From: Apodospora peruviana
Taxonomy: Eukaryota; Ascomycota; Sordariomycetes; Sordariales; Lasiosphaeriaceae
Length of the DNA stretch: 64,000 nt
Direction: 5' to 3'
NCBI GenBank assembly: GCA_033439685.1
Contig: JAUEDM010000007.1
Span: 186,001 to 250,000 of the forward strand
Shown here piece by piece: positions 24,162 through 34,839 of the stretch; position 1 is the first letter of the stretch; every line of letters starts with the position of its first letter. The position numbers were made by a program, and so were the translations under genes. The notes under the pieces were generated by a model. It worked only from the letters and a program-made list of their open reading frames with translations. It was not told the origin of the DNA and ran no database searches.

Positions 24162-27100
24162 TCACCGTTTCCCAACAAACTCTTTCAGCACAGCATGCAC
24201 AAGATCCGCAATAGTCGCAACAAGCTGTTTTATATCACGTCAGCACTCATCTCAAAACCACATTCGCACGCATTGCACTTACAGGAGTAGCATCCCCAAT
24301 CAACTCATTAGTCTGCGCAACAAAGTTGGCACTCAACAAGCTGCCCGCGTTTCCAAGCAAATTGATCAACATCTTGATACTTTGCGGGCTCAGCAACGGC
24401 ACAAGCTGGTCCACGAGACCTTGGACATCAATCTTCTTGACTGCGCCCAGGAGCGGCTTGACCGCCTCCACCAACCCGCTCAAGTCCAGACCATCTAGCT
24501 CAGAAAGCAATGGCTCAATGATGGCAAACAGACCCTCGATGTCGACTTTGTCGAGCGCAGCGATTAGTGGCACCGCCCCGCCGATGAGAGTTTGCGTCTG
24601 ATTGACGAATTTTGCTGTTAATAGGTCCTCTGCGTTATCCAACAGGCCGACGATTCCTTTGATGCTGGAGGGTGCGAGGATCGGTAACAAAGAGTCGAAG
24701 ACGGATTTTAGGTCCAGGTTTGAGATTTCATCTAGGATCGGGGTGATCTTGCTCAGCAGTTTGGCGAGGTCGATCTTGCTGACTTCCGCGAGGAGAGGGG
24801 AGACTTGTTTGAGGAGAGGACCGAGCTGGCTGAGTAAATCGCCGAGATCAACTTCCCCGAGTGCATCAAGCAATGGTGTCACCTGCTTAAGCAAGGGTGA
24901 CAGAGACTTGAGCAGCGCGCCTAGGTCGACTTCTCCCAGCGCCGTGAGAAGAGGTGTGACCTGCTTAAGCAGAGGACCAAGCTGTTTCAGCAAGGCGCCG
25001 AGGTCGATTTCTCCAAGGGCGTCGAGGAGGGGAGCGAGAGACAGGATCAGGCCGTGGATGTTGACTTCGCCCAGGGCAGACACCAACGGCACGGCATCAC
25101 CAATCAGAGTCTGGGTCTGGTTGACGAACGTGCTGGTGAGCAGGTTCTCTGCGTTGCCTAGCAGGCCGACGATGCCCTTGATGGAGTCGGAAGAAAGTAG
25201 TGGCGCAACGGACGCCAGCAAGCCGGCGAGATCGATCTTGCTGAGTGTGGTGAGTAGTGGGCCAACTTGTTCCAGCAGGCCTTCTAGATCCAGATCGCCT
25301 AGGCCGTCGAGCAGCGGTGCCGCTGTCTTGAGTAAGCCCTTTAGGGAGTCGACTGTTTCTTTTGTTAGGAGGGCCTCGGCGTTGGCCAGCAGTGTCACGA
25401 TGCCGTTGATGGAGTCCTTGGTGAGCAGAGGCGCGACGGACGCTAATAAACCGGCGAGGTCGATCTTGCTCAGTGTGGTGAGGAGCGGGCCGACTTGTTC
25501 CAGCAAGCCTTCGAGATCGAGATCGCCCAGGCCTTCGAGGAGCGGTGCCGCTGTTTTGAGGAGGCCTTTCAGGGAGTCGACTGTTTCTTTTGTCAGGAGG
25601 GCTTCGGCGTTGGCGAGCAGTGTCACAAGGCCGTTGATGGATTCCTTGGATAGGATGGGGGCCAAGGCGTCCAGCACGCCGGCGAGGTCGATGTTACCGA
25701 GAGAGTCGATCAGAGGACCGGCGGACTTGAGAAGCGAGCCCAGGGAGGCAACGGTCTCTGTCGTGAGGAGGGCTTCTGCGTTTGTGAGAAGGCCGACGAT
25801 GCCTTGGATGGATTCCTTCGTGAGGAGAGGTGCGACTGCGTCGAGGATACCTTCAAGATCGAGTTCTCCGACCTTGTCAAGCAGAGGACCAGCTTTGGTG
25901 AGCAGCGAGCCAAGGCTGTCAACGGTTTCTTTGGTGAGGAGAGCTTCTGCGTTGTTCAGGAGACCAACGATACCCTCGATGGATTCCTTCGTCAGGAGAG
26001 GCGCGACTGCATCGAGGATACCCTCCAGGTCAAGTTCTCCAACCTTGTCAAGCAGAGGACCAGCCTTGGTAAGAAGCGAGCCAAGACTGTCAACAGTCTC
26101 CTTGGTAAGAAGAGCCTCAGCGTTCTTCAAGAGACCAATAATACCCTGAATAGATTCCGGTGAAAGGAGAGGCGACACCGCATCCAAGATACCCTCCAGA
26201 TCAAGCTCGGCAACCTTGTCAAGAAGAGGGTTCACCTTCTCAAGCAAGGGCCCAACACTGGTGAGTAAGCCACCGATCTGCTTGACAAAATCGGCAGTGA
26301 GCAACGCCTCTGCATTTCCAAGCAAGCCAACAATACCCTCGATCGACTCCTTGGACAGCAGCGGCGCGACGGCATCGAGAATGCCTTCGAGATCCAACCC
26401 GCCAAGCTTGTCAAGCAAGGGAGAGACCTTCTCCAGCAGCGGCCCGGCAGACTTCAATAGTCCACCGATCTGCTTGACGAAATCGGCGGTCAGCAGCGCC
26501 TCGGCGTTACCAAGCAACCCAACAATGCCCTCGATCGACTCAGCGGTAAGCAGTGGCGCGACCGCGTCCAAAATACCGGCCAGATCGAGCTCAGTCAGCT
26601 TCTTAAGGAGGGGCGATAGCTCGCCCAGCAAAGGCGAGACCTCCCCGATCAGGGACGAAGTCTCGTCCACGAACGTCGGGGTAAGCAGCGCAGCACCATT
26701 GGTGATCAGCGACTCGATGCTGGCCAGGTTCTTGTCCGACAGCAATTTCAATGCAGAGCCAATGAGCCCACCGAGATCCACACCGGCCAGCTGATCCAAC
26801 AGACCCTTGAGATCAAGCTCGGCAACCATGTCGATTAATGGACCGGCCTTCTTGAGGAGGTTCTGGATCAGTTCAGGGGCGGGCGGTTTCAGCGTCTGAG
26901 CGAGGTAGACCATTGCGTCGTGGAGCGATTGCAGGAACTCGGCCGTCAGGATGTCTTGCAGCGCGCCGAGGATGCCGGAGATGTTGCCGAGACTTTTGAG
27001 AAGGTTGCCAAGGAGGTTGGTGATGTCGCCTAGGTCGGGGATATCGATTGCGCCGAGGAGGTCGTCGATGAGTCCTTGTGCGTCGATGGTGCCACCGCCG

Positions 27101-27495
27101 CCATCACCCCCAGAAGATCCAGATCCAGAGTTGCCGGTCGTGGTATCATCGTTTGTTGCTGACCCGGTCCCGGAGTCGGTCCCGGAGCCGGAGCCGGAGC
27201 CGGCGGAGGCATCGGCGGTTGCGGTACTGTTCTGCCTCTTGAACTTGAAGCGTGGGACTTGGCGGGTCTGGATGCGCTGCGCTTTGAGCAGGGCGTTGAG
27301 CTCTGTCAGCGCGTCGGTAAGTTCTGATTTTGGTACGATGGCGAGGTTGTGTTTCTCGAGCATGGCGACGAGTTCCCCTGGTGATAACTCGCGCTCGGCG
27401 TGTGGTGATGCGGCGGCGGGACTCCCCCGGGAGAAGGCAACCACTCCCGCAAAGGGAGCAGCTAACGCCGCGACGAGGAGCTTGGAGAACCTCAT
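24162..27495 (-). CDS. Giant secreted leucine-rich tandem-repeat protein
   Basis: Exons are 27495-24283 and 24224-24162, joined in phase 0 across a 58-bp intron, giving 1091 residues. The terminal exon (LVATIADLVHAVLKEFVGKR) keeps the amphipathic pattern, which supports the splice. Residues 1-20 form a signal peptide. A dibasic KR at 86-87 could be cut by a Kex2-like protease. Residues 90-135 are Gly/Ser/Thr-rich. From about 140 to the end the protein is tandem repeats of 57 to 76 residues (several almost identical), plus 26-residue half units. Each is built on LDLEGILDAVAPLL, ESIEGIVGLLGNAEALLT and SLLTKAGPLLDKVG. Leucine, alanine and glycine dominate, and I see no cysteine. Every unit predicts amphipathic helices, so a surface-active or cell-wall-associated helical rod is plausible. 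I do not know a described family; function is open. The opposite-strand ORFs are shadows of the repeats. Confidence 0.88.
24900..26580 (-). repeat. Coding tandem repeats, 57-76 codon units
   Basis: About eleven direct repeats within the secreted repeat protein. Units at about 25770-26170 are 171 bp long (57 codons) and nearly identical in DNA. Those at about 25160-25660 are 228 bp (76 codons). A run of 78-bp units (26 codons) lies at about 24720-25010. Different unit lengths with high local identity point to recent unequal exchange. Confidence 0.8.
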
Positions 27496-28670
27496 CGTGT
27501 CTGGAACGCGTTCAAGAGACTTTTGTGGTGTTGTCTCTGTCTGTCACTGCAGTGTGAAAGGGCTCAACACTGGACGGGACTGGACTGACTGGACTGGACT
27601 GGACTGGACTGGACTGGACCAGGGGTAGGTCGGTAGGTAGGTCTGGTGAACTATGGTCGACATCTCCAAATAATTGGCATCCAAATTGCCTTTATTGATC
27701 CATTGGAGATGGGGTCGGTCCAGTTGTCCCCGCGTCTGTCTGCTGCCGGGACCGTTTCCATGGTTCACACACACACTTACCTGTGTGCTTGGGTTTCGTT
27801 CCCCATGTCCAACAGTGTGTGCACATGGACATGAACCTGTTTCCACCCCAGCCAGTGGCCGTTGGACGATGGATCTCTCTACCCCTGACCATCGCTAGCC
27901 AGTCACTAACACGGCTGGGGAAGGAAATCGTTAGTGGCTTACCCCGCTGTCGATCGCTGAGGAGGGATGGCCAAGCCTCGGCAGCACAGGCGACGTTGAG
28001 TTTGCGGGGAGGCTGGGTACGACTCCGTGTGCTGCACTGTATTGCACAATACCTGTTAGGATGGTGGTCTTGGCGATCTTTTACTCTTTACCGGTTGAAG
28101 ACATCGCGGGCCCATGCACCTCGCAAGGCGAGCACCCATTCGGTATGGCAAATCACACGAGGATACCGAGTCGCGTGCTTCGAGTGTAAAGACTATCGTA
28201 TTTCCCCCGCAGAATCGGATATCTTTCTTGAGGATGATCGCGATCTACCTTGGTTGAGAGATGAGGTCCGTTGGCAGGGCAACCACTCTTTTGTGTACTT
28301 TGAAAATGAAGGCATCGCAGTTCTCATCGTCAAGTGACTCAATTCCAACAAATCAACACTCTTCCCAATAAAAATTGGTGTCAATATGGTGTGAGCTATG
28401 GTGTTGTGCACCGCTCCTCTAAAAAGGTTGGGCCCAGTACATGTAGGTTTCGCACCTACTGCAGTACGTAAGGTATTTGTCTGACAAACGCAAAAGTGGT
28501 CAAAAGTTCTATTGCCAAATCACAAAGCATAACCAAGCTTGAATTTACTTCATTTTCCGCGAGCGAATGGGATTAGTTCAGTGCAATGTGTACTGTGACA
28601 TTACTATGCTATGAAAAGAGAAAAGAATGAATAAATACATCAAAAGTCATTCAAAGGAATATCATAACAA
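27496..28670. other. Upstream region of the repeat-protein gene
   Basis: This holds the promoter of the minus-strand repeat-protein gene and the 3' flank of the Sec14-like gene. A tandem (GGACT)n array occupies 27577-27619, about 80 bp upstream of the ATG, followed by GGTAGGT-type short repeats to about 27645 and an AC tract near 27768. A plus-strand ORF ending at 28337 reads sensibly at its end but has no recognisable homology. Confidence 0.55.
27577..27619. repeat. (GGACT)n pentanucleotide array
   Basis: About eight near-perfect copies of GGACT in the leader/promoter of the secreted repeat-protein gene. It is seen directly in the sequence and likely length-variable. Confidence 0.85.
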
Positions 28671-30035
28671 TTATCTCGCAGCCTTCAAATCAACAGTCCC
28701 ATCAGCCCCAATCACCCCAGCGCGGTGATAATACGTCCTGGCCCTGACATACGGATCCAGCTGCCAGAAGCTCTTCCTCAACTCCCTCGCCAGATCGCCC
28801 CTCTCCACATCCTTTTGCTTTCCCTCAGCAGAATCAGGATCCAGCTTCGCCCATTCTTCTGTCAGTCCCTCAAACCGACGCATCAGCTCCTCCCGTTCGT
28901 TTTGTAGTTTAGCCTTCTTCTCCTCGTCCTTCGTCCTGTCCTCACCAGCTGCCTCGACCGGGTCGATGTACTTGTACTCGAACGTATCCTTGCCACCATA
29001 ACATTTCTGCAGATTTTCTTGAGAAATAAATTTCTCCATGTCGGAATTGCTGCTCGTGAAGTTGATTTTTGAAGCAATGACCGGGTCCAGCCACGGCTTG
29101 ATGATGCTCCATACCCCTTTTTCACAAAATGTCAGTCACCCCTTCAACCACCTTTCAGGATAGAACTTACCCCAAAACACCCAAGGAGCCTTATGAATCA
29201 GCACAACACCAAGATACTCGGGATACCTCGCCTCGAAAACCTGCACCAGAAACTTGACAACATGGAAATCCATATTCTTGAGTCCAAAACCAGTCAGATC
29301 AAAAATGAGAGCAGCCTTCTCGTCAGGATGTCGGATCATGGACCGAATCGTCTCGATATTATGCAAGACGAAACGCTCCATTGCCTCGGGGCTCTGCAGC
29401 TTCGGGTCGTGCAGCTTCACTTTGATGATGAAGACTGGTCTGCCCTCCTTGTCACTGCCGCGGACGTACGCTTTGCCGGACCGGTACTGCGCCATGAACC
29501 CCTTTTCGTCTGGGGTCAGAGGAGTGGTCAGCGAGAACCGGTCGCCCGTGCGGACGATGTCTTCGTCCAAGCGGTGCTCGTGGCGCCAGTTCAGGGCCGA
29601 GATGAGCATGTCCATTGCTTTGTTGATGTCCCATTTTCGGGCGCGGAGGAAGCGTAGGACCAAAACGTCTGCGTGGTCGGCTAGCACGAAGTTCCAGAGC
29701 AACTGGCGGAACTCGGATGGTGGGACGGCTGGGTTCTCGGTGTGTTGGTGGTGATGAAGGTGGTGGTGGTGGTGGTGGTGATGATGGTGGCCGTTGGCGG
29801 GGGTGTGGCCGTTTTGATCTGCTGGCTTTGCTGGCGTCTCATGGGTGCCGTTGGTGGCCGTGCCGTTGGTGGTTTCTTTGTCGGCGTCGTGGCAGAGCTT
29901 GAGCAGACGAGACCATGCTTCTTGGAGCTTTCGTTTTTCGTCGGCGGTCAAGTTGCCCAGATGGCCGGGCAAGGGACCTCCCGTGGCTGTCTTGTCGGTC
30001 AGGGGACCCGCGTTGATGGTCTTGTCTTTGGACAT
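28671..30035 (-). CDS. CRAL-TRIO (Sec14/CSR1-like) lipid-transfer protein
   Basis: Exons are 30035-29171 and 29116-28671, with a 54-bp intron (GTAAGT donor, AAG acceptor), giving 436 residues. Residues about 105-160 are the CRAL-TRIO N-terminal helical domain (FVLADHADVLVLRFLRARKW). Residues about 185-330 are the lipid-binding CRAL-TRIO domain, with IFDLTGFGLKNMD, YPEYLGVVLIHKAPWVFWG and IIKPWLDPVIASKI across the splice. This matches phosphatidylinositol-transfer proteins related to yeast Csr1/Sfh2. The C-terminus is a charged helix-rich extension. Residues 83-98 are a histidine tract (14 His in 16 residues). Likely a cytosolic protein moving phosphatidylinositol or sterol-like lipids between membranes; the exact ligand cannot be read from sequence. 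Its gene lies beside the oxidative cluster, but nothing ties it to it. Confidence 0.92.
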
Positions 30036-30042
30036 TGTTAGT

Positions 30043-30090
30043 GAGGTTCACTGGGGTTGAGGTTCACTGGGGTTGAGGTTCACTGGGGTT
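30043..30090. repeat. Three tandem 16-bp repeats at the Sec14-like gene start
   Basis: Three perfect copies of GAGGTTCACTGGGGTT, beginning 8 bp upstream of the ATG on the minus strand. They therefore probably sit in the 5' leader of the mRNA. Confidence 0.85.
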
Positions 30091-30682
30091 GAGATTTCTG
30101 AGGTGGTATGATAATATGGATGCAATTGATGTGACCGGGCAGCTGGTACTGGAGAGAGGCACAAAATTAATAAACATCTCCAACAAACTGTGTAGCAGTA
30201 GTTAAGCTGATTGATTGGTGTTTCGCCCAATCGTTGCCAGTGCACTCAGTGTCACAAAGGGGAGCACCAAGAAAGAGATCTCGGAAAGCAGTCCCAAATT
30301 CGGAAACTGGAGCTTCCCCAGACGAGCAAAAGGAAGCTACTGCACCCCGCACGTAGCAGTGACGATCTGTCAGGAGGGTAAAAACCGGGGCAGACAGGGA
30401 AGTGAAATCTCTCCCGTCGTGGGGGGAGGGGAAGGGAGGAGCTTGATCCCACAGACTCGGACCATCGGCGTCACTTCTCTTGGCCTGTCAGCTGTCACTT
30501 CTCTCAGATAGCTCTATGTCTTGTGGGTTTTGGAAGTTCATGAAACACCTACTAAGCGATGATGAGAATCAGCATCTCACAGCACAGATCCTGTGAAGAC
30601 GAGTGGTTGGGTTATCATCTAATTATCATCTAAACAAACACGAATCTACCTAGATATCTACACAAGTCTACACAGAAATATA

Positions 30683-32185
30683 TCACAAAAACTCCAACCC
30701 CGTACTCAGACTCCCCCACTTCGCCCTCGCAAGATCAACAAAGTAATTCGCCTTGGGACTCCAAACCCCCTCCCCGGCCCGTGGCAACACCTCCCTAACA
30801 TTCTTCAAATAAGTCGAACTCAAACTCATCATCGGCCGTTCCTCCATCCCCTTACCCTTTACTCGTGGAACAACAACACTAGCGCCTTTCTTATCCATCT
30901 CCCTCAAAATCCTCACAAACAATTTCGAGGAAATATCCGCCCCCAGCGTCCACGAAGTAGTCTCGTAGCCCGTCAAAAACAACAAATTAGGCACATCCTG
31001 CAACATCGCAGCCCGCCACGCAAACTTGTCAGACCACTTAAACGGCTTCCCATCAACGGCGAACTGTATCCCGCCGCCGAAGCGCAGCTTCAAGCCAGTG
31101 GCCGTGACAATCACGTCCGGTGTGAGGGTCTGTCCATCTTCCAACTCGATGGTCGTCTCAGTAACAGTCCTGATCTGCCCGGTAACCACATCTGCTTTGC
31201 CAGACCGGAGCGCAGCGAAAAAGTCCCCATCAGCACAGGCACAGAATCGTTGCTCCCAGGGGTTATAGCGCGGCTTGAAGTTTGGATCCCATTTTATGTC
31301 TGGCGGGAGCTGCTTGATAGTCAAATGCTTGACGACCGCTTTTGCGAGAGCAGGAAATTTTCGACACAGAAATGTGGTCAGAAAGCTGCGCCATAGCCAG
31401 ATGACGCGATGCAGATAATTCGCGACTGCCTTTGGAAGAATGGCGAACAGCAAGGAAGTCAAAAGGCCGTTGGACCAGAGACTGAAAACGTAGGACGGGC
31501 TGCGCTGCAGCATTGTCACTCGTCGAGCGCGGTCGGCCATTGACGGGACGATAGTGACCGCCGTGGCGCCTGACCCAATGACAACGACTTCTTTGTCCGT
31601 GTAATCGTAATCCTTTGGCCAGAACTGCGGGTGGATGATCTTGCCCTTGAAGTTTTCGATGCCCGGGATGAGTGTCTTTAGAGGTTCCTCGTAATCGTAA
31701 TACCCCGTCCCGAGCAGGACGAACCGTGAACGGAACGTCACTGGCTCTTCTTTGTCGGGAACGGATACCTCAAATTCCCAGTTTTGGCGGACGGATGACC
31801 AGTTTGCTGAGATTACGCGGTGGCGGTAGAGGATGTGGTGGTCGATGCCCTGCGACTGAGCGGATTCGGCCATGTAGTTCTTGATCAGCGGGCCCGAGGC
31901 GAGCATCTCTTTGCGTGTCCACGGGTTCCAGGGGAAGCCGAAGGTGAACATGTCCGAGTCGGACCGGATGCCTGGATACCGAAACAGGTCCCAGGTGCCG
32001 CCTAGGGAGTCGCGGCCCTCGAGGATCGCGTAGGTCATTTCTGCCGGGCCGTCGGTCTGGATCCGGTAGGCGGCGTTGATGCCGCTGATGCCGGCGCCGA
32101 TGATGAGGGCGTCGAAGTAGGCGGCGCCATCGTTGTCATCGGAGCCGGAGACGACCGGTTTGGTGGTGCTTCTGGTGATTGCCAT
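30683..32185 (-). CDS. Baeyer-Villiger-type flavin monooxygenase
   Basis: A single-exon gene of 500 residues. Two dinucleotide-binding Rossmann motifs are visible: GAGISG at 30-35 for FAD and GSGATA at 204-209 for NADPH. Between them is the Baeyer-Villiger fingerprint FKGKIIHPQFWP at 179-190 (FxGxxxHxxxWP). The stretch GGTWDLFRYPGIRSDSD (62-78) is also typical of class B monooxygenases. Such enzymes insert an oxygen next to a ketone to give an ester or lactone, or oxidise N or S atoms. A mildly hydrophobic region near 235-265 might allow membrane contact. The gene is one of three consecutive minus-strand genes, with an ester hydrolase and a dehydrogenase beside it, so a ketone-to-ester step is a sensible guess. 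The substrate is unknown. Confidence 0.94.
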   Translation of the reverse strand: MAITRSTTKPVVSGSDDNDGAAYFDALIIGAGISGINAAYRIQTDGPAEMTYAILEGRDSLGGTWDLFRYPGIRSDSDMFTFGFPWNPWTRKEMLASGPLIKNYMAESAQSQGIDHHILYRHRVISANWSSVRQNWEFEVSVPDKEEPVTFRSRFVLLGTGYYDYEEPLKTLIPGIENFKGKIIHPQFWPKDYDYTDKEVVVIGSGATAVTIVPSMADRARRVTMLQRSPSYVFSLWSNGLLTSLLFAILPKAVANYLHRVIWLWRSFLTTFLCRKFPALAKAVVKHLTIKQLPPDIKWDPNFKPRYNPWEQRFCACADGDFFAALRSGKADVVTGQIRTVTETTIELEDGQTLTPDVIVTATGLKLRFGGGIQFAVDGKPFKWSDKFAWRAAMLQDVPNLLFLTGYETTSWTLGADISSKLFVRILREMDKKGASVVVPRVKGKGMEERPMMSLSSTYLKNVREVLPRAGEGVWSPKANYFVDLARAKWGSLSTGLEFL

Positions 32186-33103
32186 ACTGCCTGCCGCTCG
32201 GAGTTCGTGGGGAGGAATGTGCGGTATGGTGGTGAGGTGAAAGAGGGTTCTTGGGATTGTTGGTGTTTATTTCCAAATGGTTGAGATCATAAGCTGTGAT
32301 GCATATATCCAGCGCCTTGGTGGCGGTTGAGAGTGATTTGAGATGTCGATGTCAAGACAAAACAGAGGCGAATCAACAAGATAGCCTCGGCAGTTCCTCG
32401 TCCGAGCAGTTCTCCATTTCGACCCTGAAGATCAGAACGACGAAGACGTTGGCGACACGTGAGATGATGGGTAGGGGGAGTCGGGGGCATATCAGGAGAT
32501 AATGCAGCTCGCAAGGCAGCTCGCAAGACCTCGCAAGCTGATCTGCAACTTTCCTTGGGATAAAAGACGGGATGGAGGTTGATGGCTTCGTCATCGACTG
32601 TGGGGGGGCAAAGTTACATCGCAAACTGCCGACGATTTGGGGATAGCATTGGAGAAGCATTGATCGTGTATTGTATGGTACAATACAATACATTCCAGCC
32701 TTGGTTTCCCTCTCACAGTTTCACGCCCATCTCGCAAGCTAAGCTCGAAACGGAAAGCACCTCGGCGGAAAGTGTATGAATCGTGTAAGGAATACAATAA
32801 TTACCGAGACGCCCCCTTGTCTTCTCCGCACTCCCCCCCCGCCCCGCACTCAACCACCCCCTTTCCTCCCTCATGCCAAGAGTTGACTCCATCAAGACAG
32901 ATGTTCCTAACTTGCTGCCAAAACGAAACAATCACTTTATTCTGCCTCGGCATCTGAGTCTGCGACCATGAGTCCATGTGCCATGAAGCATTCCGCTGTG
33001 AATTATCCGTACACCAGAAAGATGTTTGGCTCTGTTCTCGGAACCACCATCTCAACTAAGGTATCCAATTCCATTATTCCAAACCACGTAGACTACATAG
33101 ATC
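32186..33103. other. Intergenic region between monooxygenase and hydrolase genes
   Basis: This carries the promoter of the monooxygenase and the 3' flank of the hydrolase. No coding potential beyond short ORFs was found. Confidence 0.5.
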
Positions 33104-34324
33104 TCAACTATCACCAACACCACGTAACCTCAACCCCGTAGCCGTAGCAGCAAACCAATCCCTAGCATCTCTACACGCTTGCTCAGCCTCCTCGTGAAAC
33201 CCAATCCTCGGCCCCAACAAAATGATATCATGCGGACAATGCCTAGAAACAACCAACTTGACATTCCACCCCTTCTCCCCATAAACCTCCGCAAACCGTT
33301 CAATATCAGGACACAACACCTCCCGTTCACCACCGTGCACAAACATTGGCAACGTAGCCCCATCATCACCCTTTAACGCCCCAAAAGGATGATGAAGCGG
33401 ACTGAGATACGGCCCCTTGAGATCAACAGCCATGTACCCGGACACAGCCTGCGCGCCCCACCGCCCAAACTCCTTGCTCAAATAATCGGTCCTGTAATTC
33501 GGCGACGTCCGCATGTCTTGATCGATGGCGGCGTGTACGTCAACCCAAGGCGACCAGAGCGCCACCGCTGCCGGCGCAGGAATCGACAACTCCCGTCCAT
33601 GCTCGGAGATATACCGTAGTAACCCGATAGCGATGTTTGCTCCGGCCGAGTCGCCTGACAAGATTATCTGCTTTGCAGGAATCCCCATCTCTCTTGTCAG
33701 CGCGAGGTAAGCAGTAAGCGCGTCCTGCACCGGCGCCGGGAACCGGTTTTGGCGGCCAGCCGAAGAAAGTCGATACTGCGGCGTGCAGACGTGGGTCACG
33801 CCCATGTGTTTGACCAATGTCGGCGCCAGGTAACCTGTGTCCTCGTCGCGACCATTACCGATTGCGAACCCGCCGCCGTGGAAATGCAGACACACTACCA
33901 TATCCTCACTTTTGCTGGCAAGTGAAGGGGGTGGTGGGCGCGCCGGAGTCCATGTCACGCCCATCGTTCTGTCGGGTTTGATGGCTGGATCGGAGAGGGC
34001 ACCGCGATAGAGCTTGGGAGGCTGGGCACGGATGACTTGGAATCGGTTGCGTTCGCGTCCGGGGCGGAGATGGAGCCTGTCAAAGGACTTGGTGAGGGAC
34101 CAGTAGAGGAGGACGAGGCGGACGACGCGCATCCGCGCTGCTTGGTTCAGTGTCCATGAGGAAGATGGGCGGGTCCAGGGGTTTAGACACAATATGATGT
34201 CGAGGGTGAAGTCCGTGAGGAGAAAGGGGGTCAGGAGCAAAGTGTAGAAATATGAGAAGAGGGTGCGGAAACGTTGGTCCAGGCGGAAGGCGAGGCTGGC
34301 TTCTAGGGTTTGGACGTCTTTCAT
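33104..34324 (-). CDS. HSL-type alpha/beta hydrolase (esterase/lipase)
   Basis: A single-exon gene of 406 residues. The oxyanion-hole motif HGGGF is at 149-153 and the nucleophile elbow GDSAG at 224-228, with Ser226 as the catalytic serine. A later acid (near VLCPDIERF) and a histidine in the segment SRHCPHDI complete a likely triad. The layout is that of the hormone-sensitive-lipase-like alpha/beta-hydrolase-3 family, which cleaves small or medium carboxyl esters. Residues about 20-50 are hydrophobic (FSYFYTLLLTPFLLTDF) and may anchor the protein to a membrane or the ER. Directly next to a Baeyer-Villiger-type enzyme, it could hydrolyse the ester or lactone that enzyme makes. A TATA-like box lies about 160 bp upstream. 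Confidence 0.93.
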   Translation of the reverse strand: MKDVQTLEASLAFRLDQRFRTLFSYFYTLLLTPFLLTDFTLDIILCLNPWTRPSSSWTLNQAARMRVVRLVLLYWSLTKSFDRLHLRPGRERNRFQVIRAQPPKLYRGALSDPAIKPDRTMGVTWTPARPPPPSLASKSEDMVVCLHFHGGGFAIGNGRDEDTGYLAPTLVKHMGVTHVCTPQYRLSSAGRQNRFPAPVQDALTAYLALTREMGIPAKQIILSGDSAGANIAIGLLRYISEHGRELSIPAPAAVALWSPWVDVHAAIDQDMRTSPNYRTDYLSKEFGRWGAQAVSGYMAVDLKGPYLSPLHHPFGALKGDDGATLPMFVHGGEREVLCPDIERFAEVYGEKGWNVKLVVSRHCPHDIILLGPRIGFHEEAEQACRDARDWFAATATGLRLRGVGDS

Positions 34325-34839
34325 TTTGAGGAGTGTTTATTAACAAGTATAAGTTCGGGGTTTTGTGTTGAGGATGTATTTATTTGAGAATAAGGGGTAA
34401 AAGGAGAAACTGAAGAAAAGGGGGGATGTGAGGTGGGTCGTGGGGTTGGCAGAGGTTCTGGAGTTGGAGTATTAAGCCCCCTTATATAAAAAAAGCGCCT
34501 TGGCTTTAAGATCAAGACAAGAAAGATATGGGGTAAATAAGTCTCGGGAAAGTAACCCCCACTGCATGCGGCTCTGATTCTCTCCCTGGAGAAAAGATTG
34601 GTTCAGCTTTATCGTCGCTGAATCAAAATATCAAAAACACCCGAACTTGAAGTACCACTGCATCTTTCAATATTGAAAGAGGCGTCGATTTTGTGTAACT
34701 GGTAGATCTTATTATAGAAACTTAAATCTACTACGAGAGTCTCAACTACAACAGAAGTCATGGCCATTTTTCTGCCATGTTCTGTCTACTCGCCACTGAT
34801 AATCTACACTCTCTAAATACATGATAGACTGATAGGTAG
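34325..34839. other. Hydrolase promoter region
   Basis: This lies between the hydrolase start and the 3' end of the dehydrogenase gene. It holds a TATA-like element at 34481-34488 and otherwise AT-rich non-coding sequence. Confidence 0.5.
34481..34488 (-). promoter_or_regulatory. TATA-like box of the alpha/beta hydrolase gene
   Basis: On the minus strand the bases read TATATAAG, 157 bp upstream of the ATG. That is a plausible distance in fungi. TATA-containing promoters are often regulated rather than constitutive. Confidence 0.4.

Noticed and set aside
24602..26149. Long plus-strand ORF of 515 codons opposite the secreted repeat protein
   Set aside because: It is antisense to in-frame leucine-rich repeats; its Ser/Arg-rich translation simply mirrors the repeated codons.
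27783..28337. Plus-strand ORF of 184 codons upstream of the repeat-protein gene
   Set aside because: It lacks homology or a convincing start, and its first half covers the likely promoter of the divergent gene.
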